Program-made: the position numbers and the translations under genes
The notes under the pieces: model-generated
The model's database searches: none
Told to the model about the DNA's origin: nothing
The model's input: only the letters and a program-made list of their open reading frames with translations
NCBI RefSeq assembly: GCF_013340305.1
Contig: NZ_BLVP01000007.1
Span: forward strand, 306,339 to 370,338
Reading direction: 5' to 3'
Source of the DNA: Desulfovibrio psychrotolerans
GTDB taxonomy: Bacteria; Desulfobacterota; Desulfovibrionia; Desulfovibrionales; Desulfovibrionaceae
Length of the DNA stretch: 64,000 nucleotides
Part shown: positions 17,798 to 26,269 of the stretch, piece by piece
Numbering within the stretch: the first letter of the stretch is position 1
Layout of the letters: the number at the start of each line of letters is the position of its first letter

Positions 17798-20050
17798 ATG
17801 GAAAATCTGTTTGGCGCAAAGCGCATCGTAAAAACCGTCGGCGGTAAAGAAGTCTTCTTCGAGACAGGCCGCCTTGCCAATCAGGCCGACGGAGCCGTGT
17901 GGATTCAGTGCGGCGGAACAGTCGTTCTGGTTACCGCATGCTCCCAGCCCCTTGTCCGCGACATGGGCTTCTTCCCGCTCACCGTGGAATACTCCGAAAA
18001 GATGTACGCCGCAGGCCGCATTCCCGGCTCGTTCTTCCGCCGCGAAATAGGCCGCCCCAGCGAGCGCGAAACCCTGTGCGCCCGCGTCATAGACCGCCCC
18101 ATCCGCCCCATGTTCCCCAAGGGGTTCAGGGATGAGGTGCAGGTGCTGGCAAACGTCATCTCTTCGGACCAGACGCAGGAATCGGACGTTCTGGCTCTTA
18201 CCGGTGCCTCTGCAGCCCTGACCATCTCTTCCATCCCGTTCAACGGCCCCGTGGCCGGTGCCCGCGTTTGCCGCATTAACGGCGAATTCGTGCTCAACCC
18301 GGACATCAAGGAAATGGCCGCCGCAGACCTTAATCTGGTATTCGCCGCCTCCCGCGATGCCGTGGTCATGGTGGAAGGCGAAGCGCGCTTCGTGCCCGAA
18401 TCCGTGGTGGCTGCCGCTCTGGAATGGGGCCACAAGGAAATCGGCCCCCTGCTGGACGCGCAGGAAGAACTGCGCGCCCTTGCCGGAAACAAAGAAAAAA
18501 TCACCTTCGTGGTGCCTACCCCGAATGCTGCCCTGCTGGAAAAGGTCACCGCCCTTGCCATGGCCGATCTGGAAGAAGCCCTGCGCATTCCTGAAAAGAT
18601 GGCCCGCAAGGACGCACGCAAGGCCGTGAAGGCAAAGGTGCTGGAAGCACTGGCAGAAGACCCGGACTACGTGGAAGACCCCACCCCCCTGCAGGAAGTG
18701 GGCGACATGCTGTCCGGACTGGAAAAGAAGATCGTGCGTGCCCGCATCCAGAAGGAAGGCGTGCGCCTTGACGGACGCGACATGCGCACCGTGCGCCCCA
18801 TCAAAATCGAAGCAGGCATGCTGCCGCGCACCCATGGTTCCGCCCTGTTCGCACGCGGCGAAACCAAGTCGCTGGTAGTGGCCACCCTTGGCAGCTCCAC
18901 GGATGAGCAGCGCATGGACTCCCTGACCGGCGATGTAACCAAGCGCTTTATGCTGCACTACAACTTTGCCCCCTACTGCGTGGGCGAGGTAAAAATGGTG
19001 CGTGTTTCCCGCCGCGAAATCGGCCACGGCGCACTGGCGGAAAAGGCCCTGCGCCCCATCCTGCCCGGCCCGGAAGATTTTCCCTTCACCCTGCGCGTGG
19101 TGGCAGAGACCATGGAATCTAACGGTTCCTCCTCCATGGCCGCTGTGTGCGGCGGCTGCCTCTCGCTCATGGACGCGGGTGTACCGGTTTCCGCTCCTGT
19201 AGCGGGCATCGCCATGGGACTTATCAAGGAAGGCGACGACTACATCGTGCTCACCGACATCCTCGGCGATGAAGACGCCCTCGGCGATATGGACTTCAAA
19301 ATCGCCGGCACCGCAGAAGGCGTTACCGCCGTCCAGATGGACATCAAGATCTCCGGCATTCCTTCGGATGTCATGGCCCGCGCCCTTGATCAGGCACGTG
19401 AGGCCCGTCTGCACATTCTGGAAGAGATGAACAAGGTTCTCCCCGCCTCCCGTCCCAAGCTGTCGGACTACGCCCCGCAGATTGCCGTGCTGGAAGTGAA
19501 CCCGGAGATCATCCGCGTCATCATCGGCCCCGGCGGCAAGAACATCAAGGCCATCACCGGAGCCACCGGTGCCTCCATCGACATAGAGGACAGCGGCAAG
19601 GTAACCATCTTTGCCCCCACCCTCGAAGCGCTGGAACAGGCCCGCGAGATGGTGCAGTACTATGACCAGCGCGCAGACGTGGGCAAGGACTACATGGGCA
19701 AGGTCAAAAAGATTCTGGAAATCGGCGCCATTGTCGAAATCCTGCCCAATGTGGAAGCCCTTGTGCACATCTCGCAGCTGGATATCGCCCGCGTGGAAAA
19801 GACCGAAGACGTCTGCGCCCTTGGCGAAGACATGAAGGTCAAGGTCATCGAAGTTTCCGACGGACGCGTCCGCGCCAGCCGCAAGGCTGTGTTGCTGGAG
19901 GCAGAAGGCACCCCGTGGAACCCTGAGGACACTGCCCGTCCCCGCGGCGGTGCGCGCAATGACCGCGGCGGCGACAGAGGTGACCGTGGCGGACGCGGTG
20001 GCGACCGTGGCCGCGGCGGTGACCGTGGCGACAGAGGCGGCCGCCGCTAA
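17798..20050 (+). CDS. pnp: Polynucleotide phosphorylase
   Basis: A 750-residue 3'-5' phosphorolytic exoribonuclease. It has two RNase PH domains (N-terminal GRLANQADGAVW..., second one with GSALFARGETKSLV and the DILGDEDALGDMDFK signature), a KH domain (VIIGPGGKNIKAITGATGA) and an S1 domain (GAIVEILPNVEALVHISQLD). The C-terminus is a 35-residue Arg-Gly-Asp-rich tail built on RGGDRGD-type units. The start at 17798 follows AGAAAGGA; the longer open frame from 17630 lies over the rpsO-pnp hairpin. Confidence 0.95.
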   Translation: MENLFGAKRIVKTVGGKEVFFETGRLANQADGAVWIQCGGTVVLVTACSQPLVRDMGFFPLTVEYSEKMYAAGRIPGSFFRREIGRPSERETLCARVIDRPIRPMFPKGFRDEVQVLANVISSDQTQESDVLALTGASAALTISSIPFNGPVAGARVCRINGEFVLNPDIKEMAAADLNLVFAASRDAVVMVEGEARFVPESVVAAALEWGHKEIGPLLDAQEELRALAGNKEKITFVVPTPNAALLEKVTALAMADLEEALRIPEKMARKDARKAVKAKVLEALAEDPDYVEDPTPLQEVGDMLSGLEKKIVRARIQKEGVRLDGRDMRTVRPIKIEAGMLPRTHGSALFARGETKSLVVATLGSSTDEQRMDSLTGDVTKRFMLHYNFAPYCVGEVKMVRVSRREIGHGALAEKALRPILPGPEDFPFTLRVVAETMESNGSSSMAAVCGGCLSLMDAGVPVSAPVAGIAMGLIKEGDDYIVLTDILGDEDALGDMDFKIAGTAEGVTAVQMDIKISGIPSDVMARALDQAREARLHILEEMNKVLPASRPKLSDYAPQIAVLEVNPEIIRVIIGPGGKNIKAITGATGASIDIEDSGKVTIFAPTLEALEQAREMVQYYDQRADVGKDYMGKVKKILEIGAIVEILPNVEALVHISQLDIARVEKTEDVCALGEDMKVKVIEVSDGRVRASRKAVLLEAEGTPWNPEDTARPRGGARNDRGGDRGDRGGRGGDRGRGGDRGDRGGRR

Positions 20051-20104
20051 CCCGGCTGCCGGTCTGCGCATGCCGCATACCGCTACAAATCTCCGAAACT
20101 GACG

Positions 20105-20131
20105 AAACGGGCGCGCAAGCGCCCGTTTTTT
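20105..20131 (+). terminator. Intrinsic terminator after pnp
   Basis: AAACGGGCGC (20105-20114), a GCAA tetraloop and GCGCCCGTTT (20119-20128), with the T-run ending at 20131. It closes the translation cluster. Confidence 0.9.
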
Positions 20132-20216
20132 ACGTCTGTCCGCCACTGGCTGCCGCCTTTATTGCCCGTTGCGCATGTCCGCCACGCACACACCAATCGC
20201 TGCGTCCACTTGCATA

Positions 20217-20247
20217 TTGACAGTGCGCTTCTTTGGGCGCATATAGA
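20217..20247 (+). promoter_or_regulatory. Sigma-70 promoter of the small gene at 20348
   Basis: TTGACA at 20217-20222 is followed by the -10 region CATATAGA (20240-20247), with a 17-19 bp spacer depending on the hexamer chosen. The expected start is near 20253, giving a leader of about 95 nt. Confidence 0.65.
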
Positions 20248-20262
20248 GCGTCCACCGCCTTT

Positions 20263-20335
20263 GTCGGCTCTCGGGAAGTACCGACAGGACGGCTCACGTG
20301 GGGGGATAACCGCTGCCGGGGCAGCGAAGCCACGT
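20263..20335 (+). ncRNA. Structured leader RNA candidate
   Basis: Within the leader GTCGG (20263-20267) pairs with CCGAC (20281-20285). ACGTGG (20296-20301) pairs with CCACGT (20330-20335), enclosing a GCTGC-CGGG-GCAGC hairpin (20312-20325) and the purine-rich stretch GGGGATAACC. The fold ends 12 bases before the ATG at 20348, so it could control ribosome access. It matches no riboswitch class I know by eye. Confidence 0.4.
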
Positions 20336-20347
20336 CGAGAGAGTGCC

Positions 20348-20620
20348 ATGTATTCAGTGGATCATCTGGTGCACCAGCACCAAAAGCAGATGGATAAGTT
20401 ATCGCGTCAGCAGGAAAAAGCTGCGCGCAAACGGGAAAAGCAAAGCCTCCGGCTGGAAGACGCCTTCTCACGGCTGCGTGAAGAAGTGACGCAGACCGTA
20501 TGCCAGGAAACCGGCGTTGTGGTGCCTGCACTGGACAAAGGTGCGCGCCCAGCACGTTTCGGCGGCAGTCGCACTGCCCGGTGGAGCTTCATGCACACCC
20601 TGCGCAGCCTGCTCTTCTGA
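20348..20620 (+). CDS. Small basic protein, unknown function
   Basis: A 90-residue protein I do not recognise. The first half is highly charged and probably helical (HQKQMDKLSRQQEKAARKRE), continuing as a predicted coiled coil to about residue 50. The second half carries ARPARFGGSRTARW and ends MHTLRSLLF. The ATG at 20348 follows a GAGAGAG stretch. It has its own promoter, structured leader and terminator, which supports a real gene despite the lack of a family. The frame is open upstream to 20162, but that part overlaps the promoter and leader. Confidence 0.6.
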   Translation: MYSVDHLVHQHQKQMDKLSRQQEKAARKREKQSLRLEDAFSRLREEVTQTVCQETGVVVPALDKGARPARFGGSRTARWSFMHTLRSLLF

Positions 20621-20667
20621 TGCCAAGCACCCGCGCGGTGCTCTGCCTATATGCTCCTGCACACAAG

Positions 20668-20690
20668 GAAGCCGCCCCGTGGGCGGCTTC
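20668..20690. terminator. Hairpin between the small gene and selB
   Basis: GAAGCCGCCC (20668-20677) and GGGCGGCTTC (20681-20690) form a 10-bp stem with a CGT loop. It lies between two convergent genes and may serve both; neither side has a long T-run. Confidence 0.6.
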
Positions 20691-20749
20691 TTCGTTCAGT
20701 TCCCGGCAAACAAATGGCGCTGCAAATCACCTTGCAGGCTCTCCTGTCC

Positions 20750-22669
20750 CTATTGCCCGCCCCGCAGCTTGCGCCTGTCACCCACACGGATAGTTACCTT
20801 GGCCTTGTCAAAGTACTCCAGCAGCGGAATGAGATACTTGCGGGAAAGCCCGGTCAGGTCACGGAATTCGTTGGGGCCAAGATCCTCATGCGTGGCAAAG
20901 TAGCCGCGTACCATGCCCACCAGCTGCTCCATGGCCGCGCCGTGAAAATACATGCCGTCCTTCACCTTCACCAGCTCACCGGAAGTTTCCAGCAGCCGCA
21001 GCACGGGTGCCGCCTCCTTGGCATCCACGCTCAGCGGCTCAAGCACATCCTTGAGGTTGGGCGGGGTAATGCCTGCCGATGCGTGCGCCTCAAGCAGAGC
21101 CTTGCGCAGCCCTTCCTGATCCGCTGCAAGCGAGACCTTGTGGTCGGCCAGCCGCAGCACATCGCCTTCCACCACCAGCCTGCCCTGTTTCAGCAGCCGC
21201 TCCACAATAAAGTGCACAAGCTTGGGCGCAAGCCGCCTGCCCCAACCGGATGTGAGCATGCCGCGCGCCATGCCGGGCTTGAGGGGCTCCCGGCGGTGAT
21301 AGTCGGCCACAAACGTCACAGCACCGTCCGAAAGCTCGTCCATGATATTCCCGGCCACATACATCCGTTCTTCCTTGTCAAAGCAGGCCAGCTCCTGCCT
21401 GCCACCCAGCAGGGCAAGCCCCTTATCCAGCGCCTTGGTCTCAATATCCGTAAGAATGCACAGCTCCCGGAAGCTCACGCCGCCCTCCGCCGCAATCCCC
21501 ACATGCAACCGGATGCGTTCTTCCGGCTTGGCTTTGCCAAGGCGCTGCAACGCCTCCAGTATTTCTGCGTAGCGCGGATGCTTTTTGCGCAGCGGGGTTG
21601 CGTTGGGATGCAGCAGCTTTCCGCCCGCCACAGTCCGCAACGGCGAGAAGGAGCGCACCACGCAGCGGTCGCCGTACACGCCTACCATGGGGTCGGCAAA
21701 CCGCATCTCGCACAGGGCGGTTTCTCCGGGCATGAGCTTGTCGCGGTCCGGGAAATACAACCGTGCCAGTGTCTCGCGCGAGCCGTGGTGCACGTGCACT
21801 TCCGTGCGGTTCTTCAGGGGGGTGGGCGCGGAAGAAAGGCACATAAGCTCCACATGCCACGTGTGCGAGGCAAACAGCGCCCCCGGCAGGGCCACCACGT
21901 TGCCGCGCTCAACATCCGCCACCTCCAGCCCGTGCAGGTTCATGGCCGTGCGCCTGCCCGCCGGGGCCACATCCACCGTGCCGCCATGGCTCTGCAAGCC
22001 GCGCACCTTGGTCATGCGGTCGCCGGGATACAACTGCACGTCCGTGCCCACGGACACGGAGCCGGAAATCATGGTTCCCGTCACCACCGTGCCGTGTCCG
22101 CGCATGGTAAACACTCTGTCCACGGGCAGGCGGAACAGGTCGGAACGGCGCTGCGGCGCAAGCTCTTTATCCATACGCGCAATGTGCTGGCGTATGGCCT
22201 CCAGCCCCTGCCCCGTATGGGATGAAACCGGAAAGATGGGTGCGCCCTCAAGGAACGATCCTGCAAGAAAGTTGGCCACGTCCTCCTGCACCAGCGCAAG
22301 CCATTCCTCATCCACCATGTCCACCTTGGTCAGAGCCACAAACCCTGTGGGAATACCCAGCAGCGAACAGATTTCCAGATGCTCCCGCGTCTGCGGCATC
22401 ACGCCTTCGTCCGCCGCGATGACCAGCATCACAAAATCAATGCCGGAGGCTCCGGCCACCATGTTTTTGACAAACCGCTCGTGCCCCGGCACGTCCACAA
22501 TGCCCATGCGTCCGCCGTCCGGCAGGTCAAAGAAGGCAAACCCCAGTTCAATGGTAATGCCGCGCTTCTTCTCCTCTTCCAGCCGGTCGCAGTCTATGCC
22601 CGTAAGGGCTTTGACCAGAGTGGTTTTTCCGTGGTCTATGTGTCCGGCGGTGCCCAGTACAACTGGCAT
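20750..22669 (-). CDS. selB: SelB, selenocysteine-specific elongation factor
   Basis: A 639-residue translational GTPase. It has GHIDHGKTT (residues 9-17), [16 protein letters not shown] and EF-Tu-like beta-barrel domains, followed by a C-terminal region of winged-helix modules that in SelB bind the SECIS hairpin of selenoprotein mRNAs. It delivers Sec-tRNA at UGA codons. The start at 22669 follows AAGGAGCC. Neither selA, selC nor selD is in the window, and I saw no gene here with an obvious in-frame UGA. Sulfate reducers commonly use selenocysteine in formate dehydrogenases and hydrogenases. Confidence 0.93.
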   Translation of the reverse strand: MPVVLGTAGHIDHGKTTLVKALTGIDCDRLEEEKKRGITIELGFAFFDLPDGGRMGIVDVPGHERFVKNMVAGASGIDFVMLVIAADEGVMPQTREHLEICSLLGIPTGFVALTKVDMVDEEWLALVQEDVANFLAGSFLEGAPIFPVSSHTGQGLEAIRQHIARMDKELAPQRRSDLFRLPVDRVFTMRGHGTVVTGTMISGSVSVGTDVQLYPGDRMTKVRGLQSHGGTVDVAPAGRRTAMNLHGLEVADVERGNVVALPGALFASHTWHVELMCLSSAPTPLKNRTEVHVHHGSRETLARLYFPDRDKLMPGETALCEMRFADPMVGVYGDRCVVRSFSPLRTVAGGKLLHPNATPLRKKHPRYAEILEALQRLGKAKPEERIRLHVGIAAEGGVSFRELCILTDIETKALDKGLALLGGRQELACFDKEERMYVAGNIMDELSDGAVTFVADYHRREPLKPGMARGMLTSGWGRRLAPKLVHFIVERLLKQGRLVVEGDVLRLADHKVSLAADQEGLRKALLEAHASAGITPPNLKDVLEPLSVDAKEAAPVLRLLETSGELVKVKDGMYFHGAAMEQLVGMVRGYFATHEDLGPNEFRDLTGLSRKYLIPLLEYFDKAKVTIRVGDRRKLRGGQ

Positions 22670-22875
22670 GGCGGCTCCTTGGCTTGGTGTGATCGGTTGC
22701 GGCGTGTGCGGTGGCGAAAGGTCGGCTGCCGCCGTGACGCAGGTTCACGGCGGGCATGAAGGTTGTAGGGCAAAAACGCCTTGTGCTCAAGCGGGCAGGC
22801 GGGGGACACGGCAAACGCCGGAGCACCCCGCGCCGGGGCTTGGCCTTGAGGCGTTTTTCACGCTACACATGGATG

Positions 22876-22965
22876 GGAATAGATAGCGGATAGAGACCGA
22901 TTGAGACCCATTGCGCCCGGCTGAAACGGCGAGCACCCGATAGAGAGCGACAGTGCCCGATAGAG
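22876..22965. repeat. Degenerate 10-bp repeat array between selB and yjbQ
   Basis: Copies of CCGATAGAG or close variants begin at 22887, 22897, 22937 and 22957, all spaced by multiples of 10 bp; weaker matches fill intervening steps. CCCGATAGAG occurs exactly twice (22936-22945, 22956-22965). The array lies in the 365-bp divergent spacer between selB and the YjbQ gene. Nothing else in that spacer is recognisable apart from a good ribosome site before 23035. Confidence 0.7.
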
Positions 22966-23034
22966 GCAGGCAAAATCAATATATGACAAGGACACAGACC
23001 GCACAACGGTCTTACCCCTGCAGGAGGCAGCACC

Positions 23035-23430
23035 ATGCAGAAACTGGATATCCGCACCACAGAACGCGAGCAGCTTATAGACATTACCGCAGACGTGCGC
23101 CGCGCCGTGCGTTCGCAGGGCTGGCAGCAGGGCATGCTGCTGCTCTACTGCCCCCACACCACAGGGGCCGTAACAATAAACGAAGGGGCAGACCCGGACG
23201 TAAAGCGCGATATTGTGGTGAACATGCGGGCCATGGTGCCGCGCCGTGGCGACTACCATCATGCAGAAGGTAACAGCGATGCCCACATAAAGACATCACT
23301 GTTCGGCCCGGCTCAGATGCTCATAGTAGATGCCGGGGATGTTATGCTCGGCACATGGCAGGTTATTTATTTCTGCGAGTTTGACGGGCCACGGCAGCGC
23401 ACCCTGTGGATGCAGTTTGTGGGCGAGTAG
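23035..23430 (+). CDS. YjbQ/UPF0047 family protein
   Basis: A 131-residue protein of the UPF0047 (YjbQ) family, recognised by LLLYCPHTTGAVTINEGADPDV, the central HAEGNSDAHIK and the C-terminal LGTWQVIYFCEFDGPRQR. The His and Asp/Glu residues of these motifs form the conserved site of the family, for which a weak thiamine-phosphate synthase activity has been reported. The physiological role is unclear. The ATG at 23035 follows AGGAGG. It is divergent from selB and convergent with ahcY. Confidence 0.88.
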   Translation: MQKLDIRTTEREQLIDITADVRRAVRSQGWQQGMLLLYCPHTTGAVTINEGADPDVKRDIVVNMRAMVPRRGDYHHAEGNSDAHIKTSLFGPAQMLIVDAGDVMLGTWQVIYFCEFDGPRQRTLWMQFVGE

Positions 23431-23463
23431 CAGCCGTTCACCTGCCACCTGTACAGAGCAAGC

Positions 23464-23492
23464 AAAAACCGCCCTCCCTTGCGGGAGAGCGG
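23464..23492 (-). terminator. Intrinsic terminator of ahcY
   Basis: Read on the - strand, CCGCTCTCCC-GCAA-GGGAGGGCGG (stem 23469-23492, one mismatch) is followed by five Ts, seen as AAAAA at 23464-23468 on the + strand. It could also halt YjbQ transcription from the other side. Confidence 0.8.
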
Positions 23493-23541
23493 CTTAGATT
23501 CATACATTGCCGTTGTGCAGGGCAAACACCCTGCGGCAACC

Positions 23542-24981
23542 TTAGTAGCGATAATGGCCGGGCTTGTAGGGGCCTTCCAGCGGCACGTCCAGATACTCTG
23601 CCTGCTCGGGGGTCAGCTTGGTCAGCTTCACGCCAAGACGGTCAAGGTGCAGGCGGGCCACTTCTTCGTCCAGCTTCTTGGGCAGGGTATACACCTTCTT
23701 TTCCAGATTGGGATTGGTAGCCAGTTCAATCTGGGCAAGCGCCTGGTTGGTGAAGGAGTTGGACATAACAAACGAAGGATGCCCGGTGGCGCAGCCAAGG
23801 TTCACAAGGCGGCCTTCTGCCAGCACAATGATGGAACGGCCGGATTCCAGCGTCCACTTGTCCACCTGCGGCTTAATGTTCAGCCTGCTGCACTTGGGGT
23901 TGCGCTCAAGGTAAGACATTTCGATTTCGTTGTCGAAGTGCCCGATATTGCAGACAATGGCCTCGTTCTTCATCTTCTCCATGTGCTTGCCGGTAATGAC
24001 ATTAAAATTGCCGGTAGCCGTGACAAAAATATCCGCCTCCGCCACGCAGTCATCCATGGTGGTCACTTCATAGCCTTCCATGGCGGCCTGCAGCGCGCAG
24101 ATGGGGTCAATTTCGGTAATAAGCACACGGGCACCCATGCCGCGCATGGACTGGGCGCAGCCCTTGCCCACGTCGCCGTAGCCCAGCACAACCACCTTCT
24201 TGCCCGCCACCATCACGTCGGTGGCGCGCTTAATGCCGTCCACCAGCGATTCGCGGCAGCCGTACAGGTTGTCAAACTTGGACTTGGTAACGGAATCGTT
24301 CACGTTAATGGCGGGGAAGAGCAGCTTGCCTTCCTTTTCCATGTGGTACAGGCGGTGCACGCCGGTGGTGGTTTCTTCAGAAACGCCCCGAACCTTGGCG
24401 GCAATGCGGGCCCACTTGCCGGAATCCGTCTTGTAAGACAGCGCAAGGCGGTCCATGAAGATGCTGAATTCCTTGTTGTCGTACGACTTTTCCAGCAGCG
24501 AGGGGTCTTTTTCCACCTCAAGGCCCTTGTGAATCATCATGGTGGCGTCGCCGCCATCGTCCACAATAAGGTCAGGCCCGGAACCGTCCGGCCACGTCAG
24601 GGCCATCTCGGTGCACCACCAGTACTCTTCAAGAGACTCGCCCTTCCATGCAAACACCTTGGACATGCCGGAATCGGCAATGGCTGCCGCCGCGTGGTCC
24701 TGCGTGGAGAAAATGTTGCACGATGCCCAGCGCAGGTCCGCGCCCAGTTCGTACAGGGTCTTTATGAGCATGGCGGTCTGAATGGTCATGTGCAGCGAGC
24801 CCATGACCTTAAGGCCCTTAAGCGGCTTCTGGGGACCGTATTTTGCTATGGTTGCCATCAGGCCGGGCATTTCCAGCTCAGAAAGCTGCATTTCCTTGTA
24901 GCCCAGTTCGGCGTCCTTGATATTGCGAACCTTGTTCTCCACGCTCAGGTCAAGCGGAATGGCGCGGGTTGCGTCTGTCAT
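23542..24981 (-). CDS. ahcY: S-adenosylhomocysteine hydrolase
   Basis: A 479-residue AhcY that splits S-adenosylhomocysteine into adenosine and homocysteine and so recycles the product of methylation. The NAD-binding motif [15 protein letters not shown] is present, as are the substrate-site residues in [12 protein letters not shown] and the C-terminal GHYRY that closes the NAD site. The start at 24981 follows GGAGG on the - strand. It lies 24 bases downstream of an ArsR-methyltransferase fusion gene that probably controls it. Confidence 0.97.
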   Translation of the reverse strand: MTDATRAIPLDLSVENKVRNIKDAELGYKEMQLSELEMPGLMATIAKYGPQKPLKGLKVMGSLHMTIQTAMLIKTLYELGADLRWASCNIFSTQDHAAAAIADSGMSKVFAWKGESLEEYWWCTEMALTWPDGSGPDLIVDDGGDATMMIHKGLEVEKDPSLLEKSYDNKEFSIFMDRLALSYKTDSGKWARIAAKVRGVSEETTTGVHRLYHMEKEGKLLFPAINVNDSVTKSKFDNLYGCRESLVDGIKRATDVMVAGKKVVVLGYGDVGKGCAQSMRGMGARVLITEIDPICALQAAMEGYEVTTMDDCVAEADIFVTATGNFNVITGKHMEKMKNEAIVCNIGHFDNEIEMSYLERNPKCSRLNIKPQVDKWTLESGRSIIVLAEGRLVNLGCATGHPSFVMSNSFTNQALAQIELATNPNLEKKVYTLPKKLDEEVARLHLDRLGVKLTKLTPEQAEYLDVPLEGPYKPGHYRY

Positions 24982-25005
24982 TGGGGGTGCCTCCAGTATC
25001 TATTG

Positions 25006-25929
25006 TTATGGTTGGGAATTTTCTGCCACGATCAGATGAATGGAAAGCCCGCGCTCCACGGGAAAGGACCTGCTGGACTTCAGCGAAAATCCTGCCTCCG
25101 AGAGCTTTAGGGCCAGCGATGTCATATCAAAACCGAGCCAGCGGTCGCCGTATTCCGACCGCATCTTCTCGTTCTCATGCTTGTCAAAGTCGGCCAGCAC
25201 CAGCCGCCCGCCATGGCGCAGCACGCGGCGTATCTCCTTAAGCGCATCGCCGGGATGCGAAAGATGGTGCAGCACCATGTTCACCACGGCAAAGTCTGCC
25301 TCGCCATCGCGCAGGGGCAGGTGCTCAAGCTCGCCTATGCGCAGCGATACCCGGTCCGTCTCTTCCACAAGCCGCCGCTTGGCCAGTTCAAGCATCCGCG
25401 GCGAACCGTCCACGCCGATAACGGAAAGCGACTTCTCCAGCATGCGCTCCATAAGCGAACCCGTCCCGCACCCCAAATCCAGCGCCACCTTGCAGCGGGG
25501 CATGTTGTCAATGATGGTCGCGGGCAGGTCAAAGCTGCCTATGATGTCGCGGTTCAGCTGGTCCCAGTCTTCGGCAATGGAGTTGAAAAACTGTTTGGTC
25601 TTGCGGGCGCGTTCCTCAATGATTTTTTCCGCCATGTCCGCATCCGCCTGCAAGGCAGGGTCTGTGACGATGAACGGCATGAGCGCCTCTATGAACTCCC
25701 GGCCCGGCCCTTCCTCCGGCGCGGAATAGAACACCCACAGCCCGTCGCGGCGCGAATCCAGCAACCCCGCTCCGGTGAGTATCTTCAGGTGCCGCGATAC
25801 GCGCGACTGCCCCATTTCCAGAATAGCCACCAGTTCGTTCACGCTCAGCTCAAAACGGTTCAGCACATGCATAAGCCGCAGACGCGTCTCGTCCGCCAAT
25901 GCCTTGATAAGGGGAAGTGCCGTGCTCAT
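25006..25929 (-). CDS. sahR: ArsR-type regulator fused to SAM methyltransferase domain (SahR type)
   Basis: A 307-residue protein with an N-terminal ArsR winged helix (residues 1-85; LADETRLRLMHVLNRFELSV, GQSRVSRHLKILTGAGLL) and a C-terminal class I methyltransferase domain (LDLGCGTGSLMERML, GVDGSPRML). Such fusions upstream of ahcY in Desulfovibrionales are known as SahR, which senses S-adenosylhomocysteine and represses methionine-cycle genes. The methyltransferase fold would be the ligand-binding domain. The start at 25929 follows GTAGGAG. A dyad operator lies over the likely transcription start. Confidence 0.85.
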   Translation of the reverse strand: MSTALPLIKALADETRLRLMHVLNRFELSVNELVAILEMGQSRVSRHLKILTGAGLLDSRRDGLWVFYSAPEEGPGREFIEALMPFIVTDPALQADADMAEKIIEERARKTKQFFNSIAEDWDQLNRDIIGSFDLPATIIDNMPRCKVALDLGCGTGSLMERMLEKSLSVIGVDGSPRMLELAKRRLVEETDRVSLRIGELEHLPLRDGEADFAVVNMVLHHLSHPGDALKEIRRVLRHGGRLVLADFDKHENEKMRSEYGDRWLGFDMTSLALKLSEAGFSLKSSRSFPVERGLSIHLIVAENSQP

Positions 25930-25957
25930 TGCCTGCTCCTACGCTATTTCCGACTGG

Positions 25958-25990
25958 CTTGATATGCTTGCATCAAGAAAAGTTGATATG
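25958..25990 (-). promoter_or_regulatory. Probable SahR operator
   Basis: CTTGAT-N8-ATCAAG (25958-25977) is a dyad, and a further half-site TTGATATG follows at 25983-25990, so two copies of TTGATATG stand 23 bp apart. It lies between the probable -10 and the sahR start codon, a typical repressor site. Repeated TTGATAT/ATATCAA halves fit the kind of site described for SahR. Confidence 0.65.
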
Positions 25991-26019
25991 GCTTTATCCT
26001 CATCACGAAATATAGTCAA
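25991..26019 (-). promoter_or_regulatory. Probable sahR-ahcY promoter
   Basis: On the - strand TTGACT (26019-26014) and the weak -10 TAAAGC (25996-25991) are 17 bp apart, directly upstream of the operator. The rest of 26020-26269, ahead of polA on the other strand, holds no element I can support. Confidence 0.45.
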
Positions 26020-26269
26020 TGCTCCGCACGGCAACGCATGGAATGGACATCCACCCCACGCAACACCTCTTCTTTCAACCCCCGTGCCCGGCGCCCCCGT
26101 GCCTTCCCGGCACATTCCATCCTTGTAGCCACGCCTGGTTATGGTTTACACCCGCCGCGCTTCCCCGTAACATAGCCATGCCTCTCGCGCCGGTCCCCAG
26201 ACTGCGCACGCGCGGGTATCCGCGCAGCCCCACGCCCGAACATTCAACCACAGGAACGGACCCGCTGCC

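Noticed and set aside
22876..22965. CRISPR array
   Set aside because: The repeats are only 10 bp and contiguous, with no spacers and no cas genes in the window.
22670..23034. selC (tRNA-Sec) next to selB
   Set aside because: No acceptor stem, T-arm or TCA anticodon arm could be found in the spacer.
24982..25005. S-adenosylhomocysteine riboswitch before ahcY
   Set aside because: Only 24 bases separate the two genes, too few for the riboswitch, and a protein regulator gene is adjacent.
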